Assembly (NCBI GenBank): GCA_014380365.1 | Contig: JACMJZ010000003.1 | Coordinates: 62,001 to 126,000 of the forward strand | From: Pyrinomonadaceae bacterium | GTDB lineage: Bacteria; Acidobacteriota; Blastocatellia; Pyrinomonadales; Pyrinomonadaceae | Length of the DNA stretch: 64,000 nt | Reading direction: 5' to 3' | In this document: one piece after another, positions 7,745 through 15,403 of the stretch | Layout: each line of letters begins with the position of its first letter | Position numbering within the stretch: the first letter of the stretch is position 1 | Made by a program: the position numbers and the translations under genes | Notes under the pieces: model-generated | What the model saw: only the letters and a program-made list of their open reading frames with translations | What the model was told of the DNA's origin: nothing | The model's database searches: none

Positions 7745-8095
7745 TCATGAAGCGAGAGGTTTGACCCACGCGTTTTTAAACGCCAAAAGTGCGTGGAAGT
7801 CGGGAATCCTATTAGATTTCCCAACCTCCCCGCTATGAGATAGTTGTGCGCAACAATCGCCTTTTAGCGCAGGCCGAAGTAAAGCAACCAGCCAACTACC
7901 GTTGAAATCACAGCCGCGAGCACCCAAATTAAAAATCTCGCCTCCGGCATCCAACGCTTCATAAGGAAAGATCGCCAGGAACATCGGAACCGTGGCCACT
8001 GTCTGCGCCGCTGGCTGTGGGAGCTTGAGTAAGCGCGCAACGGCAGCGCCGATAAGCGCGACTAAGATCGGGAATGCTAACCACAGATAATGCAT
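7745..8095 (-). CDS. Small membrane protein, possibly frameshifted (116 aa)
   Basis: Not recognised. ATG at 8095 has AAGGAG 9-10 nt upstream and follows the secreted-protein gene by 16 nt, so it is probably in the same operon. Residues 1-45 contain two hydrophobic segments (LWLAFPILVALIGAAVARLL and TVATVPMFLAIFP). After residue 46 the sequence loses its hydrophobic character, whereas the overlapping frame encodes a fine membrane segment starting MKRWMPEARFLIWVLAAV and stopping at 7864. Either a one-base frameshift has occurred near 7960, or two small proteins overlap. The C-terminal half of this reading is therefore doubtful. Confidence 0.45.
   Translation of the reverse strand: MHYLWLAFPILVALIGAAVARLLKLPQPAAQTVATVPMFLAIFPYEALDAGGEIFNLGARGCDFNGSWLVALLRPALKGDCCAQLSHSGEVGKSNRIPDFHALLAFKNAWVKPLAS
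7864..7962 (-). CDS. Overlapping 32-residue membrane peptide ORF
   Basis: Read on the minus strand from ATG 7962 to TAA 7864, entirely inside the preceding entry in another frame. The translation is MKRWMPEARF, then a single continuous hydrophobic segment, ending YFGLR: a positive-inside N-terminus, one membrane span and a charged end, as in genuine small membrane proteins. No clear ribosome-binding site is seen; translational coupling to the 8095 frame would be needed. It is equally likely to be the true C-terminus of a frameshifted 8095 gene. Confidence 0.4.
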   Translation of the reverse strand: MKRWMPEARFLIWVLAAVISTVVGWLLYFGLR

Positions 8096-8111
8096 AGTTG
8101 AAACTCCTTAC

Positions 8112-8984
8112 CTAAAAGAAGATTGCGGAGATTCCACAAATCGTGTTGGCTCCTGTAGCCGCTCCCAGAAAACACGGAATGAACGGCGACCCCGCGAAGA
8201 AAGCGCTTACAGCCCCGCATCCGGCTGCGCCGGCAACGGAGCCCGCCCATGTACACTTTACATATCCTCTCACTCTTGGGTTCTGCCCTATCCGTCTCGC
8301 TAGATCTAACCGGCCAGGCTGCATTTGAAAGCTCGCCTTCTCAAAAATCGAGCGGCCCCTAGACGCGACTGGAGGCTGAAAGCCCTCACCTGGATCTCCG
8401 AGTTCACCGTACATATACTCTTCGCCGTACTCCAAATACGCTTGACCGTCCTCGTAGGAAATTTCCGCTATCACGTCTGGGAGAGTGTTTGTCGGATCTG
8501 GGCCAATAATCACATTCGCAACATACTCGCCCAGATAGCCTCCGCTTGGATCGAACTTATTGAAAATGAGAGTCCCCTGCCACTCTCCCGGAGCCTCGTA
8601 TGTGGTAATAACAATCACCTCCAAGCCGTACCCGGAAAAATCCTCCTGTGGCTTATAGCTGACTTTCCGAAGTGGACCATTCGCTGACATATTAACCGCG
8701 GCAGTTCCCCCTGCGGGGTCGATCATAAAGCTCTCGGACTCATCGATCCGTGGTTTGTTGCCGTTCCGTTTTTCGTTCCTTTCAAAGTCAGCGAGCGCGC
8801 GGTGTAGGTTCTTGTTATGCTTCCGGAGCTGGCGGACGCGCGTACCTACTTTCGCGCCCTTCTGGTGTCGCGCCTTTCTTTCTCCGCGAGCGTAAGTTAA
8901 GGCGTCCGCACTCGTCGCGATTGGGAGCACAGAGCACAACAGCATAAAGGTTAGTAGCAGTGAAAGAGAAATTAGTTTTCGCAT
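8112..8984 (-). CDS. Secreted protein with four-Cys Gly/Ala-rich C-terminal domain (possible bacteriocin-like precursor)
   Basis: 290 residues from ATG 8984, chosen because AAGGAG lies about 10 nt upstream and a clean signal peptide follows (MRKLISLSLLLTFMLLCSV, cleavage near residue 27). A longer in-frame start exists at 9056 but would bury the signal. After a basic stretch (ARGERKARHQKGAK) comes an acidic, Gly/Tyr-rich region of about 180 residues. The last 47 residues (244-290) change character completely: Gly, Ala, Ser, Phe and Ile, with cysteines at 244, 256, 271 and 283 spaced C-x11-C-x14-C-x11-C. Signal, large middle part and a short hydrophobic Cys-containing C-terminus resemble the layout of halocin C8-type precursors, where the C-terminus is released as a toxin. 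The family is not established here. Small membrane proteins follow 16 nt downstream. Confidence 0.65.
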   Translation of the reverse strand: MRKLISLSLLLTFMLLCSVLPIATSADALTYARGERKARHQKGAKVGTRVRQLRKHNKNLHRALADFERNEKRNGNKPRIDESESFMIDPAGGTAAVNMSANGPLRKVSYKPQEDFSGYGLEVIVITTYEAPGEWQGTLIFNKFDPSGGYLGEYVANVIIGPDPTNTLPDVIAEISYEDGQAYLEYGEEYMYGELGDPGEGFQPPVASRGRSIFEKASFQMQPGRLDLARRIGQNPRVRGYVKCTWAGSVAGAAGCGAVSAFFAGSPFIPCFLGAATGANTICGISAIFF

Positions 8985-9159
8985 TGGTTGATTCTCCTTG
9001 TGCGCCGGGCTAGACCGGCAGTTGTAATAGATGGAGGTCGTTAACGGCAAACCCAAGATGCCACTGCAGTGCTAACGAAAGTGACTGGCACGCTTCGACT
9101 TGCTGTCATTGCCTTCGTGGTCGCTGACAATTACACTTCAGTTCGAGGTAGTTAAGGTT

Positions 9160-9188
9160 GGACCGGCACATGGGATATGTGCCGGTCC
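9160..9188. terminator. Perfect 12-bp hairpin downstream of the TPR regulator
   Basis: GGACCGGCACAT (9160-9171) and ATGTGCCGGTCC (9177-9188) enclose a 5-nt loop. It lies about 120 nt beyond the stop of the minus-strand regulator and upstream of the secreted-protein gene. No T-run was seen on either strand, so it could be an attenuator or operator instead. The rest of 9057-9307 holds nothing I can support. Confidence 0.55.
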
Positions 9189-9307
9189 AGTGCGCCACGC
9201 ATTACCCCATCACGTGACGTCTTCGCGGACACGCCGGTTTCTGTCGAAAACCAAAGCGTCCGCGGACCGAGGGCACGCCGCTATCGTGCTCCCCCGCCAT
9301 TGAAGTG

Positions 9308-10819
9308 TTAAGCGTCGCTCTTCGCGTTTGCCGCGTGCTCTTTTCGAGCCCGGCGACGGTGAACCGGAGAACGCTTGTCCAGCAGGCCCGTATGTCTGGA
9401 TTCAATAATGTAAGCGAGCGCCTGATAACTCATTTTTAGCAACGAAGCCGCTCTCGTGAGCCGTCCGTCCGCCTGAGCCAGCGCCTGCCTGATCAAGCCT
9501 TCTTCAAACTTGAGTACTTCGGTCTGCAAGTGACAGGTCTTGTTACGAATAGCTTGAGTCGCATCCTGCGAATTCACTTCCCCGAGTGAGATTGACAATA
9601 GCTTTCTGCCCGCGGTGTTTAGTCTGAGCAGGACATCCTGGCACTGTGAGTTTGCCAACCACTCGCTGGCGCGATCATAAGCCGCAGTCAACGTCTCTTC
9701 GGAAACCTCTTCACCAAGCTCTTCAATCAAAGTGAGTGCGGCGAGACCGGCTTTGTTAAGAGCCCCCACCTGCTGAGCAACCTCGATAGCTTCCTGGAAA
9801 ACGAACTGAGCGCGATCTGTTTGCTTGAGACGAGCCAGGGCAATTCCGCGGGTAATAAGCGCATCCGCGAGGAGACACTTCTGCCCGCTTCTCTCCAGAA
9901 CCGATGCAGCGCGTTTCGCCAATGCTTCTGCGTCCTTGTACTTCCTCTGAGCAATCAAGACTTGCGCGCGCGTCTCATCGATCTGCGCCGTGCGCACCTT
10001 ATCCCTCACGATAAGGCTCAAGCGTCGCGCTTCCTCGAGATATCTCTGCGCCTCCTTGTAACGACCCAGGTTGAGAAGCATCATGCCCACATTGTTTTTG
10101 ACACAGGCTCGGATCACATTATTCCTGGCTAGCTGAAAATGATGATCGGCCTTTACTAGTTGGCTAAGCGCCCGCTGAAGATGATCTTCTCGGTTCAAAG
10201 GCTCCGACTTGGCAAGATGTCGCAGCACGATTGCCAGTTCGTTGTGATAGTTTCCCCGGATCGTGTGATTAGTGACTTTCTTAAAGAGCGGGGCATTGTC
10301 GTCAAGAATTCCCAAGGCGACTTTGAATCGCGAGGCCGACACCTCAACCATTATTAACTTTATCAATGCTCGGGCTCGGGTATGACCTTCGGCGGTCAGT
10401 TTTTGCAACGCGTCGACCAGCATGATTCGCGCTTCGTTCAACTCCCCTTCACGCCAATAGCAGTGAGCGATCTCTGCGCGTGCCGTAGCGCACTTCTTTA
10501 GATCACCGACCGCTTCATAGTAAGTAATGCTCTCAGTGATGAGGTTCTTCGCTGCCTCTTGAGCTTCCTTGATCTCACTTCTACTTCCAACCCATCCGGT
10601 CAAAATCCCCACGGTGAGAAAAACTTCAGCCGCGACGGAAGAATGAAGGCCACTAGGTTCCGGGTCTCCTCCTACGCCCCGCCACAGCGGGCGCATTACT
10701 TTCTGAGCGCCGTCGTAATCGCCTTTGTCTTTTAGCTCCAGCGCCCGCTCACACATGTGGAGTGCTGCTTCATTAGCGGAAAGGTGCGATGTGTCCAGCT
10801 TTGGCGAGGTTATCTTCAT
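9308..10819 (-). CDS. TPR-repeat regulator with C-terminal Fis-type HTH
   Basis: 503 residues, no signal peptide. Residues about 15-395 are tandem helical repeats of TPR type (for instance YDGAQKVMRPLW, NEARIMLVDAL, GRYKEAQRYLEEARRLS, RKYKDAEALAKRAASVLE, KQTDRAQFVFQEAIEVAQ). Residues about 440-485 (EVLKFEEGLIRQALAQADGRLTRAASLL in pattern) match the Fis/NtrC C-terminal helix-turn-helix, followed by a basic tail rich in Arg and Lys. There is no AAA+ or receiver domain, so this is not a sigma-54 activator. TPR regulators commonly sense peptides or partner proteins. Here the TPR part is N-terminal and the DNA-binding part C-terminal, the reverse of the Gram-positive RRNPP receptors. It is divergent from a small secreted peptide gene 158 bp away. 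Confidence 0.8.
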   Translation of the reverse strand: MKITSPKLDTSHLSANEAALHMCERALELKDKGDYDGAQKVMRPLWRGVGGDPEPSGLHSSVAAEVFLTVGILTGWVGSRSEIKEAQEAAKNLITESITYYEAVGDLKKCATARAEIAHCYWREGELNEARIMLVDALQKLTAEGHTRARALIKLIMVEVSASRFKVALGILDDNAPLFKKVTNHTIRGNYHNELAIVLRHLAKSEPLNREDHLQRALSQLVKADHHFQLARNNVIRACVKNNVGMMLLNLGRYKEAQRYLEEARRLSLIVRDKVRTAQIDETRAQVLIAQRKYKDAEALAKRAASVLERSGQKCLLADALITRGIALARLKQTDRAQFVFQEAIEVAQQVGALNKAGLAALTLIEELGEEVSEETLTAAYDRASEWLANSQCQDVLLRLNTAGRKLLSISLGEVNSQDATQAIRNKTCHLQTEVLKFEEGLIRQALAQADGRLTRAASLLKMSYQALAYIIESRHTGLLDKRSPVHRRRARKEHAANAKSDA

Positions 10820-10977
10820 GAGAAATAGGCCCTTTTTTCAAAGTGAGTCTCAGAGAACCTGCGAACGCCGCGATAGTAGTAGCCTCTCCGCCACCTTGCA
10901 AGAACTGCCGGGTTATTGCTCAATTCCCACTCAATGTAAGAAACCTTGCATCGTCAATTTTCAAAGGAGAAACAATC

Positions 10978-11217
10978 ATGAAACGTCTTGTGATGACATT
11001 GACTTTAACCGGTGTGCTTTCTGTCTCATCTTTAGCTGGTGACATGCATGGGGATGGCGCGCCCGCGCCAGCGCCTAGTGGAACGCCACAGGGAATCAGC
11101 AGTTCGCCCAGCCCAACACTATCAGTGCCGGGCGATATCCCGACTAGCGATTCCGCGCAGCCGGTATTAGACAGTGCGCTGTCTGCCTTGCTGTCGGTAC
11201 TCGGTCTGGTCGTCTAG
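10978..11217 (+). CDS. Small secreted Pro/Ser-rich peptide (79 aa)
   Basis: Not recognised. The start at 10978 is fixed by AAAGGAG 8 nt upstream and by the immediately following signal peptide (MKRLVMTLTLTGVLSVSS, predicted cleavage after SLAG at residue 21). An in-frame upstream ATG at 10843 lacks these. The mature peptide of about 58 residues starts DMHGDGAPAPAPSG, continues as a Pro/Ser/Thr linker and ends in a short hydrophobic helix LDSALSALLSVLGLVV that runs to the C-terminus. It has no cysteine. It is divergent from the TPR-HTH regulator, with both genes sharing one 158-bp control region. It could be a signalling peptide, a small amphipathic toxin or a surface peptide; the data do not decide. 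Confidence 0.65.
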   Translation: MKRLVMTLTLTGVLSVSSLAGDMHGDGAPAPAPSGTPQGISSSPSPTLSVPGDIPTSDSAQPVLDSALSALLSVLGLVV

Positions 11218-11891
11218 GTAACACGCCCGATAGATCCACTGGCAGATTAACCAGGCCCAGTTATCCTTCGCGGCGTTGCCTGATCACTAACCTTCGGCCG
11301 GCAGAGACAATACAACCAGTGGCCCGCGCATCTTGCGCATGAATTAACAGCGCGACCCGCGTGCCACATCGCTGGCCCCACGGCGGCAGGGGGTAGTGTG
11401 CCTAACAGTCTCCCTCGACCTCGGTGGTCCTCGCAAAGATGACCGCTCGATCAAAAGAACTTAATGCTTTGCAATCTCCCAATGCTTTGCAGTCTCCAAG
11501 AAAATTCTTAACGGCACCTAAAACCTGAAGGTCGGTGTCCTTAGAATCGCATCGGCTACAAGCAGTGTGTGAGAAATCGCAGCATCGTTCGAGGTCAGTT
11601 CGCTAGCGACTGCGTAGGCCAGACGAAATGCCAGAACTCTTGTTAGAAATGAGATCCCTGCTCTTAAAGAAAGTCTCTTGACAAGCAAACCCTAGCGAGC
11701 GTAGGTTCGAGACGCTTAGGATCTCAGCAGTTAGCAGAAGTCCTGCTCCCACAAAGCTTCACTCCTGTTAACCATTCATTCAATAGCAAGAGCCTCACTC
11801 CTCCGCGAGTCCCGCTCCTGCTTACTTGGATTACCACGAATCGTCCCTCTTGTTTTCCAAATTGCGATTCCTGTTTCTCCGGAGGTAAGAC
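11218..11891. other. 674-bp gene-free stretch
   Basis: No credible reading frame or known RNA was seen. It contains a tandem 17-nt direct repeat (AATGCTTTGCAATCTCC at 11463-11479 and 11481-11497, one mismatch). A possible weak promoter lies at TTGACA 11679-11684 with TAGGTT 11702-11707, pointing to the gene at 11892. Unlike most other gaps in this window it has no long inverted repeat. It may carry an untranslated leader or unannotated RNA. Confidence 0.5.
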
Positions 11892-12683
11892 ATGTCCAAG
11901 CTCACTCAAAGACTAAAAACACATCGCTTCGCAACCTTGGCCTTTAGCATGGCCTTACTCGGCATCTTGGCAGGCGCAATGCTCAACTGGTCCGGCAAGG
12001 CAAATAACTCCTACGAAAGACACAGACAAGAAACGATTCCGGTAAGGATAACGAGTCAGACATCGGCGGTAAGGGTGGTGTCCATTGAACGGGTACCCTT
12101 AGGGACTCAATCTATGCTGGCAGTAAAGCTACAGAATACGTCCGGGAAAGAAATTAAGGCTTACACCATTGCCAGTGGAAAAACCTGGGTGACGACGAGC
12201 TACTTTCTGGATGAAGAATCGTTTGCTCCTGGCGCAATCATAATCAAGCATATTCCACTGCCTTCCGACGCTCCTCAAGACTTCAATCTTCTACTAAATG
12301 GAACCGAGTTTTCGGTTACAGCCGTGTACTTTGCAGACAGCACAGGTGATGGCGTTTCGCGATACGTTTCAGCGCTTGCTGACCAACATGACGGAATACG
12401 GGATCAGGCGAATCGCATCCTGCCATGCTTGCGTGGGCTTTCTTCGACAGTTGGACAAGAGTTGGCCGTGGCGGCTTGCGAAGGTGAAGCTCTTCGCTTA
12501 CCCGTCAAGATGGATGGAAAATCGTCCGATTACGAAGGCGGCTTAGAAAACGCAAAGCGAGAGGTATTGAGACATCTGAAAGACATCAAAGAAAAGGTGC
12601 AAGCTGTCCATCTTACCGAGGCGCTAGGCAGGCAAGAGAAAATTACAAGAATCCTTCAGAGACTTGCTGAAACCTCACGGTAA
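11892..12683 (+). CDS. Membrane-anchored hypothetical protein
   Basis: Not recognised. 263 residues with GGAGG 9 nt upstream of the ATG. One N-terminal hydrophobic segment (about residues 14-33, FATLAFSMALLGILAGAML) with basic residues before it is either an uncleaved anchor or a signal peptide. Residues about 45-150 look like an all-beta Ig-like fold (RVVSIERVPLGTQSMLAVKLQNTSGKEIKAY), then helical segments with two cysteines near 179 and 194, and a charged coiled-coil-like C-terminus (ENAKREVLRHLKDIKEKVQ). It is followed by 61 bp and the secreted EF-hand-like gene, so they may be co-expressed at the surface. Confidence 0.6.
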   Translation: MSKLTQRLKTHRFATLAFSMALLGILAGAMLNWSGKANNSYERHRQETIPVRITSQTSAVRVVSIERVPLGTQSMLAVKLQNTSGKEIKAYTIASGKTWVTTSYFLDEESFAPGAIIIKHIPLPSDAPQDFNLLLNGTEFSVTAVYFADSTGDGVSRYVSALADQHDGIRDQANRILPCLRGLSSTVGQELAVAACEGEALRLPVKMDGKSSDYEGGLENAKREVLRHLKDIKEKVQAVHLTEALGRQEKITRILQRLAETSR

Positions 12684-12744
12684 ATAAACACTGAACCTAG
12701 ATTTCTGTACTCACGACCACCCGTCTCAAGGAGGATAAATCGTC

Positions 12745-13923
12745 ATGGCATGCCTCTCTAGCAGTGTATTGCAAGTCTTCTTATTAGCTGTCGTCTTCAC
12801 TGTTTCCGCGACAATCAGTTCTTTTGCTTGTTCGGTGACAAATAGACAAATAATAGCCTCGACCTATCAAGATTGTGTCGGCGCCGGTGGCATTTACAAG
12901 ATGGAGACGAATCAAATCACTTTCAGTGACGGTGACTTTGATAATGTACAAGTCTGGGGCCTAGGTAGTTGTGGAAGTCCGTCAATATCCGGCTCTTTAT
13001 TGAAATGTCCTCCGGAATTTCATTCTCCAACGACACGCGCATGCGTTCCTGTAGCAAGCAATTGTATTCGCTGGAAGCAATTTGTTAGGGGCAGGAGTGC
13101 TAGTTGTGGTTTATTTTCGTGTAGTTGCCAGGATAGCGGGATATCCGAAGAGTTCTACCTGGAGGAAACCTGTCACAACGAAACAGCCGGCGGCTGCACC
13201 ACACCCGGTTTCGCCGGGGGTTGTCCGCCCGGCACTTCACCCAACGTATATGGAATGTGTTGCAGTGACGGCGGACTCGGTGGCACATGTCCCGATCCGC
13301 CCGAAACTTTCCAGTGCGGCACTATCCTGCCTGAGACGAGTTGTCCCTACACGATCTATGGCTTCGGCTCGTGTTACTCTCCAGTCCTCATTGACATTGC
13401 GGGCGACGGTTTTTCGCTCACCAGCGCCGCGCAGGGCGTATCCTTCGACCTCGACGGCAATCCGGACGGGGTGAAAGAGCAAATCTCGTGGACACCTCCA
13501 GACTCTGACGATGCGTGGCTGGCCTTAGACCGCAACGGCAACGGGGTGATAGACACTGGCAGAGAACTCTTCGGCAACTTGACGATTCAACCAGCGTCGG
13601 CTGCGGGCAACGGGTTTCTCGCCCTCGTCCAATATGACAAGCCAGCGAACGGCGGTAACGGCGACGGCGTGATTGATAGTCGAGATGGTTTCTTCACTTT
13701 GTTAAGACTGTGGCAGGACAGGAACCACAATGGCCTCTCGGAGCCGGAGGAGTTGCATCATCTGCCATCGTTGGGCGTGAGCTTGTTGCATCTCGACTAC
13801 AAAGAATCGAAACGGACAGATGAGCACGGCAACCAATTCCGCTACCGGGCGAAGGTGAAGGACGTACACGGCGCGCAGGTCGGTCGTTGGGCATGGGATG
13901 TGTTCCTAGTGAGCAGACCGTGA
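12745..13923 (+). CDS. Secreted Cys-rich protein with C-terminal EF-hand-like calcium-binding domain
   Basis: 392 residues. The signal peptide (residues 1-27, ending SSFA) is followed by about 185 residues with some 24 cysteines, suggesting a disulfide-knit extracellular domain. The C-terminal domain (from about residue 210) begins [18 protein letters not shown] and carries acidic loops of the calcium-binding type: [19 protein letters not shown] and [11 protein letters not shown]. It ends [14 protein letters not shown]. The same domain, with near-identical stretches of DNA, forms the gene at 24063-24710. Domains of this type occur at the C-termini of secreted proteins in Acidobacteriota (my recollection, not checked). 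GGAGG is present before the ATG, and a hairpin terminator follows. Confidence 0.75.
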   Translation: MACLSSSVLQVFLLAVVFTVSATISSFACSVTNRQIIASTYQDCVGAGGIYKMETNQITFSDGDFDNVQVWGLGSCGSPSISGSLLKCPPEFHSPTTRACVPVASNCIRWKQFVRGRSASCGLFSCSCQDSGISEEFYLEETCHNETAGGCTTPGFAGGCPPGTSPNVYGMCCSDGGLGGTCPDPPETFQCGTILPETSCPYTIYGFGSCYSPVLIDIAGDGFSLTSAAQGVSFDLDGNPDGVKEQISWTPPDSDDAWLALDRNGNGVIDTGRELFGNLTIQPASAAGNGFLALVQYDKPANGGNGDGVIDSRDGFFTLLRLWQDRNHNGLSEPEELHHLPSLGVSLLHLDYKESKRTDEHGNQFRYRAKVKDVHGAQVGRWAWDVFLVSRP

Positions 13924-13952
13924 CGACCACAACACCGCGCCGGGATTCACAG

Positions 13953-13990
13953 CACCCGCAAGTTTCTCAACGAGCTTGCGGGTGTTGCCT
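13953..13990 (+). terminator. Hairpin terminator after the EF-hand-like gene
   Basis: CACCCGCAAG (13953-13962) and CTTGCGGGTG (13975-13984) form a 10-bp stem with a 12-nt loop, followed by TTGCCTT, about 30 nt after the stop. Confidence 0.6.
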
Positions 13991-14110
13991 TAGGCCATTG
14001 CACATTTCATTTGTGGCGGGCGGCGATTAGTTTGCTTTTGTGCATCGCGGCGAACTCGGGCGAACAAACCCACGCGAGGGATCGTATAGGCCGCACGGGG
14101 GTACAAAATC

Positions 14111-14320
14111 ATGCGCGATCCATTTACGGCAGGACTCTTAAGTTTCATCATTCCCGGCGTGGGCCAGCTTTACAACGGCCGCATCCTGGCGGGCATTCTC
14201 TGGTTAATCATTACGCCGGGTTTTTGGATTGGCTCGGGCGGCACGCTCGGCTGGATCTGTCACATCGTCGCTGCCTATACCGCTTACTCATACGCGAAGG
14301 ACCATCCCATCCGCACTTAA
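14111..14320 (+). CDS. Small TM2-like membrane protein (69 aa)
   Basis: Two to three hydrophobic segments. The N-terminal motif FTAGLLSFIIPGVGQLYNGR is characteristic of TM2-domain and related small membrane proteins, in which PGxGQ-YNG marks the first turn. A second span (ILAGILWLIITPGFWIG) and a third (GWICHIVAAYTAYSYA) follow. Cellular role unknown. It is convergent with the LysR gene, with 24 bp between stops. Confidence 0.7.
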   Translation: MRDPFTAGLLSFIIPGVGQLYNGRILAGILWLIITPGFWIGSGGTLGWICHIVAAYTAYSYAKDHPIRT

Positions 14321-14344
14321 ACGAATTTCCCGGGGCCACTCGTG

Positions 14345-15253
14345 CTAAGCAGGCGAAGACTCCTCAACCGAGTCACCTCGCTTCTCGCGGGCCACTCTCA
14401 AGAACGCTCTAGCGGCGTGGGAAAGCGTCGCACCTTTGCGATAGATCAAGTGAATACTTCTCTCCAAACGCATTTCACGGACCGTTAACGCCACGACCTG
14501 CTTACGCGCAATTTCAGTTTGCGCGGTCAAACGCGGCACCAGGGCGACTCCCATCCCCTGCTCAACAAATCTTTTTATAGCTTCAAGCGTCGGCATCTCC
14601 AGCGAGATGTTGAGCGGCGTCTTGTGCTTCTCGAACGTTCGTACAACTTTGTCCCGGTAGGGCGAGGATACGTTGTGGGCGATGAACGACTCCGCGCCTA
14701 ATTCCTTTACCGACACGATCTCTTTGGCCGCCAAAGAGTGATCGGGCGCGACGATCAGCGCCAGCTCATCTTTCATTACTGCAACCGAAGCAATCGCAGC
14801 ATCGCTGGGTTTGTACGAAACGACGCCGATTTCAAACTCCCGTCCCAGAATCTCCGCCGGAATCCGGCTGCCCAAACTTCGTTTCACTTCCACTTTGATG
14901 TGCGGATGCCGGGCGCGAAAGAGTGGAATCACCGGCAGCAGATACATCACCGTGTATTCGTTGGCGCTCAGCGTCAGCTTCCCGCGATGCAGATCCTTCA
15001 ATTCCTTAATGGCCGCGTGGGCACCGTGCCGAAGGTTTAGCATTTGCTGCGCAACTTCATAAAGCACCCGGCCGGCGGCGGTAAGAGTCCCGTCTTTCGA
15101 GGAACGATCAAACAGCGACTCACCAAGCTCCAATTCAAGCCGTCTGATCGCCTGGCTGATGGCCGGCTGTGTCCTGTGCAAAGCGCGGGCAGCGCGCGAA
15201 AAACTCTGTTCCCGGGCAACGCTCACCAGAACTTCCAGCTGATTGATGTCCAT
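14345..15253 (-). CDS. LysR-family transcriptional regulator, divergent from leuA
   Basis: 302 residues from ATG 15253, the position that puts MDINQLEVLVSVAREQSFSR at the N-terminus as in all LysR proteins; a longer frame upstream runs through the intergenic region and is rejected. Winged HTH at residues 1-60 (FSRAARALHRTQPAISQAIRRLE), linker helix, then a two-lobe periplasmic-binding-like effector domain. It is divergent from the leuABCD operon with a 150-bp shared AT-rich spacer, which strongly suggests it controls leucine biosynthesis, perhaps with a pathway intermediate such as 2-isopropylmalate as co-inducer, as known for other LysR regulators of leu genes. That ligand is inference. Confidence 0.9.
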   Translation of the reverse strand: MDINQLEVLVSVAREQSFSRAARALHRTQPAISQAIRRLELELGESLFDRSSKDGTLTAAGRVLYEVAQQMLNLRHGAHAAIKELKDLHRGKLTLSANEYTVMYLLPVIPLFRARHPHIKVEVKRSLGSRIPAEILGREFEIGVVSYKPSDAAIASVAVMKDELALIVAPDHSLAAKEIVSVKELGAESFIAHNVSSPYRDKVVRTFEKHKTPLNISLEMPTLEAIKRFVEQGMGVALVPRLTAQTEIARKQVVALTVREMRLERSIHLIYRKGATLSHAARAFLRVAREKRGDSVEESSPA

Positions 15254-15337
15254 TGAGTGCCTCCACCTGAAGTTATATGTGTTGCTAGCGCTGATTATGT
15301 TATCACGATTAGTTATCCTTTCATTAAGATTATAACT
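15254..15337. promoter_or_regulatory. Probable LysR operator region of the leu operon
   Basis: This AT-rich shared spacer contains three GATTA words (15291-15330) interleaved with GTTAT words. LysR proteins normally bind imperfect dyads here, but no single clean T-N11-A dyad could be singled out by eye. Confidence 0.35.
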
Positions 15338-15366
15338 TTGACTTTGCCCTCCCTTGCTCTTAGCAT
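15338..15366 (+). promoter_or_regulatory. Promoter of leuABCD
   Basis: TTGACT (15338-15343), 17-nt spacer, TAGCAT (15361-15366). The expected start near 15373 leaves a leader of about 30 nt containing GAAGGAGG just before the leuA ATG. The leader is too short for a leader peptide or T-box. Confidence 0.6.
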
Positions 15367-15403
15367 GACCGCTTTCCCCGGCTGATGATGAAGGAGGCTC
15401 CCG

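Noticed and set aside
11724-11909. Minus-strand 61-residue ORF
   Set aside because: No ribosome-binding site and overlaps the start of the well-supported 11892 gene.
15367-15403. T-box or leader-peptide attenuator before leuA
   Set aside because: The leader is only about 30 nt and has no Leu-rich ORF or T-box sequence.
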